A stretch of 64,000 nucleotides of DNA from Polyangia bacterium (lineage in GTDB: Bacteria > Myxococcota_A > Polyangia > Nannocystales > Nannocystaceae). Location of the stretch: the NCBI GenBank assembly GCA_030429545.1, contig JAUIFF010000005.1, positions 248,001 through 312,000 on the forward strand, given 5' to 3'. This document shows, piece after piece, positions 18,227-27,289 of this stretch; the stretch's first letter is position 1, and each line of letters opens with the position of its first letter. The position numbers were made by a program, and so were the translations under genes. The notes under the pieces were generated by a model. The model had not been told where the DNA came from and ran no database searches. It was given only the letters and a program-made list of their open reading frames with translations.

Positions 18227-19363
18227 CTAGGCGCCGCGCTCGAAGTCTTCCATGTAGCTACAAAGTTCGTGGACGCCCTCCTCGGGAAAGGCGTTGTAGA
18301 TCGAGGCCCGAACCCCGCCGACCGAGCGATGGCCCTTGAGCCCGCTGAGCCCACGCCGCTCGGCACCCGCCAAAAACTGTTTGGTCAGGGCATCGCGCTC
18401 GGCCTCGGGTGCACCCCCCAGGGTCCAGCTGATGTTCATCTGCGAACGTGAACCGGGCTGGGCATGGGGTGTGTAGAGGCTGCTGTTGTCAAGCACGGTG
18501 TACAGCGCGGTGGCCTTGCGACGGTTGCGTTCGGCGATTGCCGGCACGCCACCCTCGTCGCGCAACCAGTCGAGCATGAGTTTGAGGACCAACACACCAA
18601 ACGTATTGGGGGTGTTGTAAAGGCTCGGGTTTTTGGCGTGGGTGGCATAGCGCAGGATTTTGGGGACCACACCGACCGGCGCCTCGTTGAGCAACTCGCG
18701 GCGGACAAACACCAGTGTCACCCCCGAGGGCCCGAGGTTTTTTTGTGCGCCGGCAAACCCCAGGTCGATGTTTTCGTAGGCAAACGGACGCGAGCCGATG
18801 TTGCTCGACATGTCGGCGACCAGCGGCACACCACCCTCGGCCCTGGGGATTTCGCTAAACTCGGTCCCGTAGATCGTGTTGTTGGTGGTGATGTGCAGAT
18901 AACTTGCATCTGCATAGGTTTCGCCAGCGGGCATCTGCGGGATCCGGTCAAACCCGGTGCCCTTGGACGAGGCGACCACCTTGGTCGGCCCGAGTTGCTC
19001 AGACTCGGCAATCGCCTTGGTCGACCACGCGCCGGTGTCGATGTAACAGGCCGGCTTGCCCTCGCGCCGCAAGTTCATCGGGACCATGGCAAACTGCAAG
19101 CTGGCACCACCCTGTAAAAACAAAACCTGGTGGGTTTGGGGAATGCCGAGGACTTCGTGGCACAGGCGTTCGGCGGCTTTGGTGACCGCGTCGTAGGGGC
19201 CCGAGCGGTGCGAGATTTCCAAAATGCTCAGGCCAATGCCCGGGGCCGTTGGTTCGTGGCCGTGGAGCCGCAGCTCCTTGAGCCCTTCGGCCGCACGTTC
19301 GATGACAGCGGGGGGCAAGATCGCCGGGCCAGCCGAGAAGTTGCGAATCTTCGACGCATCCAT
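18227..19363 (-). CDS. serC: Phosphoserine aminotransferase
   Basis: 378 residues of full SerC length. It opens with KIRNFSAGPAILPPAVIERA and contains LEISHRSGPYDAV, FLQGGASLQFAMVPMNL, ADMSSNIGSRP and the PLP-lysine segment GFAGAQKNLGPSGVTLVFV. It ends with the expected GHRSVGGVRASIYNAFP. The enzyme converts 3-phosphohydroxypyruvate and glutamate to phosphoserine in serine biosynthesis, and also serves the pyridoxine route in some bacteria. No other serine-pathway gene is adjacent. Confidence 0.96.
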   Translation of the reverse strand: MDASKIRNFSAGPAILPPAVIERAAEGLKELRLHGHEPTAPGIGLSILEISHRSGPYDAVTKAAERLCHEVLGIPQTHQVLFLQGGASLQFAMVPMNLRREGKPACYIDTGAWSTKAIAESEQLGPTKVVASSKGTGFDRIPQMPAGETYADASYLHITTNNTIYGTEFSEIPRAEGGVPLVADMSSNIGSRPFAYENIDLGFAGAQKNLGPSGVTLVFVRRELLNEAPVGVVPKILRYATHAKNPSLYNTPNTFGVLVLKLMLDWLRDEGGVPAIAERNRRKATALYTVLDNSSLYTPHAQPGSRSQMNISWTLGGAPEAERDALTKQFLAGAERRGLSGLKGHRSVGGVRASIYNAFPEEGVHELCSYMEDFERGA

Positions 19364-19498
19364 GGGCGAACGCTAACGCCAACTTTTACGGGCGTGCAGA
19401 CCCCCGACCGTGAGGAACCCCCACGCCCGCGTAAACCGGTGACAGCGAGGTAACAGGGGTGTTGCCCAGTGGCTTGCATTAACGACGCGTCGGCAAAC

Positions 19499-20683
19499 TC
19501 AGCGACGGCGACGGATCGACACCAGGCCGAGCAGGGCGAGCATCACCGCTACCGGTGTCCCAGAGTCCGGCGCGGCCTGGCAGCCGCAGCCCTCCTCGCC
19601 AGCTCCCGCGGTCCCGGTATCGCTGTCGCCCGCACTGCCAAAGGTTGTGCGGGTATCGGCTGTGTCGCCATCGGATTCGGAATCAGTCTCGCCCTCGGTC
19701 CCGCTGTCCGACTCCCCACCGGTGCCACTATTGCTATCGCTTTCGGGTCCCTCCGTCGGCTCGGGTTCGGGTTCGGGCTCGGGTTCGGGCTCGGGCTCGG
19801 GCTCGGGCTCAGGGCGGGTAAACAACATCTCGAGGGTGTCAAACACCAACTCATCGTCGAACGCCGGCAGGTCGACGGGAATCTCGATGTCGGCGATCAC
19901 GTAGTCTTCAAAAAGTGTTTCGACCACCAGCGTTGGCTTGATCCACACCTCCGGCGTGGTTTCGAGGTGGCAGACCAGGGTGCCGTCGACGGCAAATGGA
20001 TCGGGCTCGGGGCCTTCGCCGGGGTCGAGAAAGAAGCGCTCTCCCTCACTCACAACATTGCCCTGCTGGGCAAACGGGGCCGCGACATCGAGTTCGATCC
20101 GCTCGCCGCGAAGACTGCCTTCAACTTCGATCGCCATGTCGATGTCGAGTTGGCCCTCGGCCAAGCCAAGCAGCGAGGGCGTCAGCGGGATTTCGGCGAT
20201 CGTCACATATTGGGTCGCATCGGAAATCTCTGCCGGCCGGTCTGGATTGCCCATCAACAGGTACGGGGTGAACATCGCCGAGCTAATGCTGGCGAGGTCG
20301 TAGGGGCCAAACAGATCGGTTTCGACATTGAGGATGTCGATGTCGACCTTGACCTTGGCACCGAGCTCGACCCCCAAATCGATTGTAAACACCCCGGCAT
20401 CGTCGGCGCCCTCAAACCGAATTTCGTAATCGTTCCAGTCGTACACCCCGTCGCCGGGCATGTAGATATCGATCGAGTTGCCGGCGTGGAGTTCAAACCG
20501 CATCTGCACCGGGGAGCCGCCGGGGATCCAACCGCTGTCCCAGCTGAAGTCCTCGAAGCCCAAAATCTCCCGGGTCATCTCCGGCGAAAAATCGGCCGGT
20601 ACTTCGTCGGCAAGGGCCGTGCTCGGGGTGGCGAGCAGGCCGAGGCACACGAGGGTAGCAATAGGGCGGAGCCGCAAAGACAT
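19499..20683 (-). CDS. Exported protein with Glu-Pro repeat linker and MYXO-CTERM-type anchor
   Basis: 394 residues. The ATG at 20683 precedes a standard signal peptide (MSLRLRPIATLVCLGLLATP, then STALA). Residues 25 to about 270 form a beta-rich domain of unknown family. Then comes an Arg-Pro/Glu-Pro hexanucleotide repeat (about 19750-19815), a Ser/Asp/Thr/Gly linker, and a C-terminus EEGCGCQAAPDSGTPVAVML followed by a short hydrophobic stretch and IRRRR. That Cys-containing tripartite tail is the MYXO-CTERM pattern, which is processed for surface anchoring in myxobacteria. Function otherwise unknown. Confidence 0.75.
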   Translation of the reverse strand: MSLRLRPIATLVCLGLLATPSTALADEVPADFSPEMTREILGFEDFSWDSGWIPGGSPVQMRFELHAGNSIDIYMPGDGVYDWNDYEIRFEGADDAGVFTIDLGVELGAKVKVDIDILNVETDLFGPYDLASISSAMFTPYLLMGNPDRPAEISDATQYVTIAEIPLTPSLLGLAEGQLDIDMAIEVEGSLRGERIELDVAAPFAQQGNVVSEGERFFLDPGEGPEPDPFAVDGTLVCHLETTPEVWIKPTLVVETLFEDYVIADIEIPVDLPAFDDELVFDTLEMLFTRPEPEPEPEPEPEPEPEPEPTEGPESDSNSGTGGESDSGTEGETDSESDGDTADTRTTFGSAGDSDTGTAGAGEEGCGCQAAPDSGTPVAVMLALLGLVSIRRRR

Positions 20684-20894
20684 GGGCGGGATTGTAGGGA
20701 TTTTGGTTGCGGTTGACACGAGCTGTCTCACCTGTCCGAAAGTTCACGGCGTTTAACCGACGGCCCCGGTGTGGAACTGAACACGAGCGGTGAGCCGAGC
20801 CGTATCAGGCGCGAACGTGGGGTGTGATACCGGATGTCGGTGTGCGACAGGCCGACCGGCAGGTCTTTGCGCATACACGAAGCTGCCTGCGCGG

Positions 20895-21704
20895 CTATAG
20901 CCAAACCGGTAGGCGCCGGTCGAGGACGAAACCCTCGGCGCCAAAACGTCCGGTCAGGGCATAGACTTCGACACCGCGGGCGACCACCTCGCGCAGGCTC
21001 GCGGTCCAGGCCGGGTCGATCGCCTCGGCCGGGATAAACCCCTCGCAGTCCGATCGTTGTACACACAACACCAGCGCGGCCCGGTGCCCCTGGTCGAGCA
21101 CATGGGCGAGCTCGTAAAGGTGTTTGCGCCCGCGTTCGGTCACTGCATCTGGAAACGCGGCAAACCGTCGACGCCGTCGGCCGCGTCGCCCCCAGCGTTC
21201 GGGCATCATCAGAGTTGTATTTTTGACCTCGACGTAGACCTGCTGCTCACCCACAACCGGCGTGACACGGGCGCCAGCGGCCCGTTGCCCGGCGACTTCA
21301 AACGTCAACAAAAAGTCGATCCGGCTGCGTCCCTCGGCGCCGTAGACAACCTGTGACTGCATGCGGTGAAACCCGCGAAGCTCGTCGATCACGCCGCGTT
21401 CGAGTGCCTGTTGCACCAGGGTTTCGGCCAGGCTGGTATCGACACCCACCCAACTTCCGCCGACTTCAATCGCCCGCCACGTGTACTTGAGTTTGCGATT
21501 GGGGTTGGTGGCCGGGGTCACCAGGGCGCGTGCGCCTGGCAGTAAGCAGCCGCGCAGTGAGCCGGTGTTGGGGCAGTGGGTCACCACCCGGCCGATGCCG
21601 GGCAGCTCGACATCGGCAAAAAACCGCTTGTAGCGGCGGACAAAAATACCTTCGATGGCCGGCGGATCAAAGCCGAGCGGTTCGCAAGTTAGATGCATGT
21701 ACAC
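20895..21704 (-). CDS. sfsA: SfsA family DNA-binding/sugar-fermentation protein
   Basis: 269 residues. Family motifs are present: FVRRYKRFFADVELPG, THCPNTGSLRGCLLPGARALVTPATNPNRKLKYTWRAIE, YVEVKNTTL, FPDAVTERGRKHLYEL and ALVLCVQRSDC. SfsA proteins combine an OB-fold with a nuclease-like core and were named for effects on maltose metabolism; the true activity is unsettled. Start may be ATG at 21704 or the one at 21698 (MHLTCEPLG). A copy of TGYANNTRCA (21694-21703) covers the first codons. A basic GRRGRRRRR insertion near residue 190 is unusual. Confidence 0.9.
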   Translation of the reverse strand: MYMHLTCEPLGFDPPAIEGIFVRRYKRFFADVELPGIGRVVTHCPNTGSLRGCLLPGARALVTPATNPNRKLKYTWRAIEVGGSWVGVDTSLAETLVQQALERGVIDELRGFHRMQSQVVYGAEGRSRIDFLLTFEVAGQRAAGARVTPVVGEQQVYVEVKNTTLMMPERWGRRGRRRRRFAAFPDAVTERGRKHLYELAHVLDQGHRAALVLCVQRSDCEGFIPAEAIDPAWTASLREVVARGVEVYALTGRFGAEGFVLDRRLPVWL

Positions 21705-21754
21705 CTCGTTCGCAACGAGCTGAGGTTTGCAGCTTCGATGTATATACGAGTTTA

Positions 21755-22327
21755 TCAGACGACGGCCACGAGGTCAGGGTGCGAGGCCTGTAAAATCATG
21801 GCTCCGGCCGCGGCCAGGGTGGCGTGGCGGTGGACGTGATCGAGGCCGGCGATCGGCACCCGCGGGTCGTTGAGGTCCTCAAACCCGCTGAGTGACACCA
21901 TCTTTCGGGTGCCGCGATGGTCGCGAAACGGATACTCACGAAACACCGCCGAGGTCGGACGGACATGCAAGCACATCACCCGCGAACCACCATCGACCTG
22001 GCGGGCGAGCAGGGTGGGGAGCCGGTGCTCGCCCATCAACGGTGAGTTGGCGAGGCCGGGTGACGTCAGCACCACCGTCAGGCGAGCCCGTTGCAGCGCC
22101 TCGGTAAAGGCCTCGCGGGCACGGGCACCGGAACCAGCACGCTCGCCGTCCCAAAAGTCGAGTAGCCAGGCGCGTTGCAGGGGTTTGAGCTGGATTTGCA
22201 GGTCGCCAAGGATGTCCCGGTCGCGCAGGCTGTAGCACAGGACAACCCCATTGCGCGTGAGTGCCACAGCTCCACTCGGCACACGGTCGTCAATCGCGGT
22301 CAGCGAGCTGGGAGTCACCTGCGGCAT
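21755..22327 (-). CDS. TIR-like domain protein
   Basis: About 190 residues from the ATG at 22327. The central part, VVLCYSLRDRDILGDLQIQL through LKPLQRAWLLDFWDGERAGS and REAFTEALQRARLTVVLTSP, follows the spacing of bacterial TIR domains: a YS-x-DR-type first strand, a W/D-rich loop, AL-x-x-A, then a LTS/LxS strand. In catalytic TIRs a Glu follows the xSxW/xxE region; here GEHRLPTLL sits at that place, so NADase activity is possible but unproven. No effector or sensor domain is fused. TIR proteins in bacteria act in anti-phage signalling or as NAD-consuming toxins. Family call is by pattern only. Confidence 0.5.
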   Translation of the reverse strand: MPQVTPSSLTAIDDRVPSGAVALTRNGVVLCYSLRDRDILGDLQIQLKPLQRAWLLDFWDGERAGSGARAREAFTEALQRARLTVVLTSPGLANSPLMGEHRLPTLLARQVDGGSRVMCLHVRPTSAVFREYPFRDHRGTRKMVSLSGFEDLNDPRVPIAGLDHVHRHATLAAAGAMILQASHPDLVAVV

Positions 22328-22403
22328 TGCAACGATGTATGATCCCAACAGGAGTGGTGCAAGCCCGGCTTTTCAGGCGCCCAACTTCTGATAGGCTGCG
22401 GTC

Positions 22404-22955
22404 ATGCAGTCCCCCAGCCGTCTGTGTTTGTTCGTCGCCGTTGCCCTCGCCACCCAGATCGTGGCTGGCTGTGATTCAAACGCCGCGTCGGAGCAAGAGA
22501 CCAAAAAGTCCGCGCAACCGGCCGCCGGTCCGAATGTAGACAAAGATGAGAAAGCCGTAGCGCAGGATACAAAGAAATCACACGTGGAGTCGAAGGCGGG
22601 TGGTGACAAAACGTCGTCGTCGGCGACGGACACGACCGACCCTGCGGCCCCCGCATGGTTTGGCAAAGACCTCTACCCCGGTTCGACGGTCAAAAAGCAG
22701 GGAAGATCTGAGCCGCTGGCCACTGGCGGGCACTCGTCGATGATGCTGCTGACGCTTGCCGATGGCGCCACCGTCGAGACCTGTGTCAGCACGTTCAAAG
22801 AGCGTCTCAAGGACGAATTTCCCGAGCTCAGCGAAAAACCCGATGGCGAGCGCGTGGAGGTTCGCGGCAAGAACGCTGCTGGGTTGGAGGCCGTGCTGAT
22901 GTGTGGGGCGGTCGACGGCAAGATGACCGCGTACGTCAGTTACTCCAGCCCCTAG
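22404..22955 (+). CDS. Lipoprotein of unknown function
   Basis: 183 residues. Signal peptide MQSPSRLCLFVAVALATQIV ends with lipobox IVAGC. A Lys/Asp/Ser-rich linker of about 60 residues leads to a domain of about 95 residues beginning AWFGKDLYPGSTVKKQG, with two Cys (VETCVSTFKERL and VLMCGAVDG) that could form a disulfide. The domain has an alpha/beta look (strand-helix-strand) but no recognised family. Divergent from the TIR-like gene by 76 bases and convergent with the next minus-strand gene. Confidence 0.75.
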   Translation: MQSPSRLCLFVAVALATQIVAGCDSNAASEQETKKSAQPAAGPNVDKDEKAVAQDTKKSHVESKAGGDKTSSSATDTTDPAAPAWFGKDLYPGSTVKKQGRSEPLATGGHSSMMLLTLADGATVETCVSTFKERLKDEFPELSEKPDGERVEVRGKNAAGLEAVLMCGAVDGKMTAYVSYSSP

Positions 22956-22988
22956 TTCGGAGTTGTTGTCGATACAAGTTGTTTGCAG

Positions 22989-23717
22989 TCACCCGCGCAG
23001 GTGCTCCGACTCGACCACTCGGTTGGCAGCTTCTGGGTCACAGGCCAGGCGGACAAGGGCTTGGCCCAACACGGTTGCCGAGGTCGAGCGGTAGCGGGCC
23101 CGCAGTTTTCGCCCGCCAAACACGCTGGCGACCCCGAGTAGGCCATCACTCACCACAGCGCCAATGCGTTCGAGTGGCCGCGACTCTTCGCGGTCGGGGC
23201 CGGTGATAAATGATGGCCGGGCAATCGTGTAGGCGACACCGCTTTGTTGGAGTTCAACCTCGACGCGGTGACGCACCTGCAAGTAGGCGCCACGGGCCGA
23301 GGGCCCAACACCGGCCGACGACAGGTAGATAAACCGCGAGACCCCGCAGGCCGCGGCTGCCCGCAGCAGTTGCACAGTGAGCCCGTAGTCGACGGCTTCG
23401 TAATCGGCCGGGGCATCGCCGGCTTGTTGGGCCTGTTTGGCCCGGCGTTTGGTCGTGCCCAAGAGGGCATAGACCTGGGTCACGCCCAGGTCCCGCAGAC
23501 GCCCGGTGAGCGCTGCCTCGTCCCACGGCGTACTGTCGACCTCGGCCCCGCGCTGGACAAATTCGGTGCGCCAATAGGCCTTGCGCGGCGAGTCGGGACG
23601 CACGTGGGCGTAGGCCACGATGGATCGCTCGAGGAGGGCGCTGACCACCGCTTGCCCGGTGTATCCGGTCGCCCCGGCAACCCAGGCAACCGGGCCAGCA
23701 TTTGTAGCTTCGGACAT
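22989..23717 (-). CDS. NAD(P)-binding atypical SDR protein (NmrA/TIP30-like)
   Basis: 242 residues from the ATG at 23717; a further 23 upstream residues are open but Arg-rich and not conserved. The Rossmann motif is WVAGATGYTGQAVV near the N-terminus, with FIYLSSAGVGP in the middle. YLQVRHRVEVELQQSGVAYTIARPSFITGP is the typical substrate-region block of extended/atypical short-chain dehydrogenases that bind but may not turn over NADPH. These act as redox sensors, electron-transport assembly factors or epimerase-like enzymes. No operon partner identifies the role. Confidence 0.8.
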   Translation of the reverse strand: MSEATNAGPVAWVAGATGYTGQAVVSALLERSIVAYAHVRPDSPRKAYWRTEFVQRGAEVDSTPWDEAALTGRLRDLGVTQVYALLGTTKRRAKQAQQAGDAPADYEAVDYGLTVQLLRAAAACGVSRFIYLSSAGVGPSARGAYLQVRHRVEVELQQSGVAYTIARPSFITGPDREESRPLERIGAVVSDGLLGVASVFGGRKLRARYRSTSATVLGQALVRLACDPEAANRVVESEHLRG

Positions 23718-23815
23718 GCGCGCGAAGAATACCCGAAAGCACAGCCGTCTGCGTCGTGGCCGTGTAACCAACAGTCGTTTCATCAATCGCTGGCGAAGCG
23801 GCTATAACTCGAACC

Positions 23816-24340
23816 ATGCCAGTCACCCGTCGGTTGTTTGTCGCTGCGGTTGCCGCGGTGCCCCTACTCGCCTGTAAATCCGCCACAACACAGCAGCCAA
23901 CAACCCATAAAACTGTGTTCGTCGTTCGTCATGCTGAGAAGCAAGTTGGTGGTGATGCGGATCCTCGCGACCCCAAACTCACACCAGCCGGCGAGGCGCG
24001 GGCCAAAAAACTTGCCGACGAACTCTCCGATATACAACTTTCTTTGATCATCAGCTCGCCGTTTCACCGCACCCGCGACACCGTGCAGCCGACGGCCGAA
24101 GCCAAGGGATTGGCCGTCACGCAGATCGCTGCCGGCGACATTCCAGCAATTGTCGGGCAAGCCCGCCAGGCTCCCGGTGATGTGCTGATCGTCGGACACT
24201 CCAACACATTGCCGGGGATCCTCGCCGAGTTTGGGGTTTCGCAGTCGGTCACGATCGCCGAGGCCGAGTATGGAGACCTGTTTATCGTTCGGCTCGGCGA
24301 ACAGACAACACTCGAGCGGGCCCGGTTTGGCGACCCCTGA
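23816..24340 (+). CDS. Exported histidine phosphatase (SixA/phosphoglycerate mutase superfamily)
   Basis: 174 residues. The N-terminus is a lipoprotein signal (MPVTRRLFVAAVAAVPLLAC). The phosphohistidine motif is VFVVRHAEKQVGG, with LTPAGEARAKKLADEL, LIISSPFHRTRDTVQPTAE and the second catalytic His in VLIVGHSNTLPGILAEF. The catalytic set (Arg-His-Ala/Gly, downstream Arg, downstream Glu-region and His) is complete. Enzymes of this branch remove phosphate via a phosphohistidine intermediate. Attached outside the cytoplasmic membrane, it is probably a small-molecule phosphatase rather than a phospho-relay enzyme; substrate unknown. Confidence 0.85.
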   Translation: MPVTRRLFVAAVAAVPLLACKSATTQQPTTHKTVFVVRHAEKQVGGDADPRDPKLTPAGEARAKKLADELSDIQLSLIISSPFHRTRDTVQPTAEAKGLAVTQIAAGDIPAIVGQARQAPGDVLIVGHSNTLPGILAEFGVSQSVTIAEAEYGDLFIVRLGEQTTLERARFGDP

Positions 24341-24681
24341 ACGCGCCCGGGGCCGTCGCCGAGCATCACGCACAGGGTCAAATAATTTGCAGTTACATGT
24401 TTTTTTGAAGCCGCAGCGACTGTTTGGGGCTGTTTCGCTCAGTTTGTCTGACGTCCCAAATCTGGTGTGGTGCGCAAACGGACCGCCGGCCGCACACTAA
24501 ACGACCTGCGAAAGTTTACCCAGCCACCCCGAGATCAATTCGCGGGTCGGTTTCTAGATAAATATCAAACATGTTCAATGGGACATGTCAGTTAATTGTG
24601 TTCCCGGGTAATCCGCCCGCCGATACAGTGCCTTGAATACCTGCCCCGGGCCTCGGCACGATGGTGGCAGGTAACACGACC

Positions 24682-24954
24682 ATGACAAAATTCTTGAACC
24701 TGACTGTTTGTTCTTTTTTTACGGTAGCCCTGGCGACGGGCTGTGGTGGCTCCGAGACGACTTCGACCGCAACGGACTCCGACTCCGACTCCGACTCCGA
24801 CTCCGAGACCACCGAGAATCCAACCACCTCTGGCACGATGACGACAACCGCAGGGCCGACGGGCACGATGACCGAGTCCGGCGACGGTGACGGCGATGGC
24901 GATGGCGATGGCGATGGCGACGGCGATGGCGATGGCGATGGCGATGGTCGCGAC
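24682..24954 (+). pseudogene. 5' half of a Cys-rich lipoprotein gene interrupted by the integrative element
   Basis: The ATG at 24682 begins MTKFLNLTVCSFFTVALATGC with lipobox ATGC. A linker of Asp-Ser repeats, a Thr-rich block and then an Asp-Gly repeat encoded by GGCGAT units (about 24885-24945) follow. The frame runs on to 25002 through sequence that no longer resembles the repeat. Joining 24954 to 40053 continues the Asp-Gly repeat in frame into a Cys-rich C-terminal region, giving a normal lipoprotein of about 262 residues. I therefore read this as one gene split by insertion. Confidence 0.85.
24943..24954. repeat. attL candidate of the integrative element
   Basis: GATGGTCGCGAC at 24943-24954 pairs with GATCGTCGCGAC at 40041-40052: 11 of 12 identical, with the last eight (GTCGCGAC, itself palindromic) exact. 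The left copy lies inside a 14-bp perfect palindrome, ATGGTCGCGACCAT (24944-24957). On its left is the GGCGAT coding repeat; on its right the element begins. Confidence 0.7.
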
Positions 24955-25062
24955 CATTGCGCGAATACCCCAAAAGAACCGATTTCTATGGGGTTTTATT
25001 AAAAATTCGTTCCCGATTTTCGAGACTTTTCTTGGACAATTTTTACGTATGGTTTTTGAGCA

Positions 25063-26331
25063 ATGGCGCGTGCGAAGTCTATCACCGAACATCTTGTATC
25101 TGCACTGAAGCCGGGGGAGCATTTCATGTCTGGCCGCGTGACTGGGTTTGGAGTCCACCGCACGCCCAAGCGTGGGGCCGTTGTGTTCTTCGTTCGCAAG
25201 GTTGTCGACGGCCGTGACTATCGGCGGACCGTGGGCCGGCATCCGGCGATGTCGGTCAAACAGGCTCGTGTCGCTGCAATTTCTGAACTCGTTAGCCTTG
25301 GAAACCCCGCCGCAGTTGTCCCCCAACCGGCTTCGACTCGTTTACCGGCCGCGCCCCCGGTGAGTGTGAAGCACCTGTCTTCGTCGGATCTGGCCGCCCA
25401 GCTGGCCCGTATCGAGCAGCGTCTGTTGACGCTCCAACCCGAGGAGGCACCGGCCACAAACCCGATCACGTTTGCCGAAGTCGTCGAGCAGCTCGATGCG
25501 GTTTACTTCGCCGACAAGGCGGCCTCGACGGAGAAGACCTATCGCAACTATCTCGCGAATGTCCTCCTGCCCGAGTGGGGCGAAATTCCGGTTGAGGAAA
25601 TTTCGACCGATGATGTCGAGGACTGGTTTTTCAACTACGTGGGCGTGAACGGGGGCAAACCTACGCAGCCGTACAAAATCTTCAAAAGCATTCTCAATCT
25701 CGCGCTTCGCCGCAAGCTCGTCGCCAAGATTCCGCGCTCAACTATCACCCAGGCCAACCAAACCGAGCGCGGCGAGGCCCTGTCTCATCGGGCATATAAG
25801 CGGGTGGTGTCGTTTCTCAAGCGGAAGATCCAAAGCGACCCGCAGACGCAGGACTACGCGTTACTTGTTTGTGCAACGACTGGCGAGCGCTCGCACTCGC
25901 TGTGTACGCTGCACTCGAGCGAGATCGATTTTCGGACGCGCGAGGTGACGAAAAAACGCAAGGGCGGGAAGGTCGAGGCGTTGCCGTATGGCAAGGAAGC
26001 TATCAAGATTCTCAAGCAGATTCGGCCGAAGTCGCCGGGGTACTTTTTCCCGCACCAGTACATCCCGGGGCATCACCTGAGCAGTCCGAGCCTGCGGCGG
26101 TATTTTCAGGCACTGTGCGAGCAGCTCAAGATTCGGTTGCCGAGCGGGAAGATCCCGGTGGTGCATAGTCTGCGGCATTCGTTTGTGTCCGAGCTGGCGC
26201 GGCTTGGGGTGAAGCCGACGACGATTCAGCTGCTGGCTGGGCATTCGGATCTGCAGACGACGTTGCGGTATCTGCATGGGGATAAGGAGCTTGCTCGGCG
26301 GGAGGCTGATCGGTTGGTTCTTGGGGAGTAG
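25063..26331 (+). CDS. Tyrosine recombinase / integrase
   Basis: 422 residues. The N-terminal part (about 1-90, with VTGFGVHRTPKRGAVVFFVR and VGRHPAMSVKQARVAA) resembles the arm-binding DUF4102 region of P4-type integrases. A SAM-like core-binding domain follows (TYRNYLANVLLPEWGEIPVEEI). The catalytic domain shows Arg in TTGERSHSLCTL, Lys in KKRKGGKVEALPYG, His-x-x-Arg in VHSLRHSFVSEL, His in LLAGHSDLQTT and the nucleophile Tyr in LRYLHGDKELARRE. All catalytic residues are present, so it is likely active. It lies about 110 bases inside the left att site and reads inward, a usual arrangement for an integrase and its attP. Confidence 0.93.
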   Translation: MARAKSITEHLVSALKPGEHFMSGRVTGFGVHRTPKRGAVVFFVRKVVDGRDYRRTVGRHPAMSVKQARVAAISELVSLGNPAAVVPQPASTRLPAAPPVSVKHLSSSDLAAQLARIEQRLLTLQPEEAPATNPITFAEVVEQLDAVYFADKAASTEKTYRNYLANVLLPEWGEIPVEEISTDDVEDWFFNYVGVNGGKPTQPYKIFKSILNLALRRKLVAKIPRSTITQANQTERGEALSHRAYKRVVSFLKRKIQSDPQTQDYALLVCATTGERSHSLCTLHSSEIDFRTREVTKKRKGGKVEALPYGKEAIKILKQIRPKSPGYFFPHQYIPGHHLSSPSLRRYFQALCEQLKIRLPSGKIPVVHSLRHSFVSELARLGVKPTTIQLLAGHSDLQTTLRYLHGDKELARREADRLVLGE

Positions 26332-26470
26332 AGCTAATTCCCTGAAGGTTCACCCAATAGCCGAGCGAAAAATTTCGCCCACACCTCCTTGGAGTGTGTC
26401 TCCTCAGTCTGTCGGCCCGAGTTCTTTGCCCTGCGAGCAAACGAGCTGCGATCGTCAGAAACCTGGGCTG

Positions 26471-27289
26471 CTAGAGCGCGAGGTAACTCTCTAGATAGTA
26501 ACACTGCACTGCATCGTCCACGCAGATTCCAGCGGCGCAACGGGAGAAGTGACACTGAGCAGTACTCGTGCACGGTTCGCCGACGGCGTGCGCGGGCATG
26601 CAGACTTTATTGTCTGTGCAGTAGAGCCCACTGATGCATTGGTAGCCAAAGTCGCAGGGGGCGCCAGCTCCACCCTGCGCCACGCAGATTCCCGAGCAGT
26701 AATGGTCATCTGGGCAAATCCCTTGGTTTGGTCCGCACGGCTCCCCAGGGCCGACCTCGTCCGGTGGCGGAAGGTCCACGCAGGTGTCTTGGCAGGTGAG
26801 GGACTCGCCACAGGAGAGTCCCTCCGCACAGCTGTCATTTCCCGCGTAGACGTGTTCGCACGCATCGCCGATCGCCTGCTCTCCGACAAAGAGTTGGCAT
26901 GGTGGGCTGTTCTCGTTGTCGCATGAAGGGAAAAAGGTCTCCGGTGGAAGACACTCGCTTGCGTCGAGAACTGTGAGCCACTGGTCAAAACAGGTCTCGG
27001 AAAATATAAGTGACTGGGTCTCGGCACTCTCGCGGATCTGATTGAAGAAGGCGGCCATCGCAATTAGGCAACTCGCCTCGCTGTAGCCTGTGCAGTTACA
27101 GGTTTCTCCTGCCCTGCACCAAGCCTCAGCCCAGATTTCGGCGCTGTCTGTACCATCCCCCACAGAAGTTCCGCTTGTCTCCGATGTGTCCGTGGACGTG
27201 ATGGCTGCACCGCTCTCACACGCCGAGAACACAAGGAGAGAGAGCAGCGCGAAGGCTAGCTTGATCGGCTTGGTGGAAGCTGTTGTCAT
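26471..27289 (-). CDS. Cys-rich secreted lipoprotein
   Basis: 272 residues. Signal MTTASTKPIKLAFALLSLLV ends in lipobox FSAC. The mature protein has about 30 Cys. It begins with AEIWAEAWCRAGETCNCTGY, then a helical segment and repeated short disulfide modules (GDACEHVYAGNDSCAEGLSC, GEPCGPNQGICPDDHYC, GAPCDFGYQCISGLYC, GEPCTSTAQCHFSRC). The same module style appears in the island gene at 34677-35459, its probable paralog. The start overlaps the stop of the metallopeptidase-like gene by four bases (ATGA), so the two are probably translationally coupled. Function unknown; likely surface-exposed. Confidence 0.75.
   Translation of the reverse strand: MTTASTKPIKLAFALLSLLVFSACESGAAITSTDTSETSGTSVGDGTDSAEIWAEAWCRAGETCNCTGYSEASCLIAMAAFFNQIRESAETQSLIFSETCFDQWLTVLDASECLPPETFFPSCDNENSPPCQLFVGEQAIGDACEHVYAGNDSCAEGLSCGESLTCQDTCVDLPPPDEVGPGEPCGPNQGICPDDHYCSGICVAQGGAGAPCDFGYQCISGLYCTDNKVCMPAHAVGEPCTSTAQCHFSRCAAGICVDDAVQCYYLESYLAL

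Noticed and set aside
19469..20716. 415-codon plus-strand frame opposite the MYXO-CTERM protein
   Set aside because: Antisense shadow; the minus-strand product has a signal peptide, linker and anchor.
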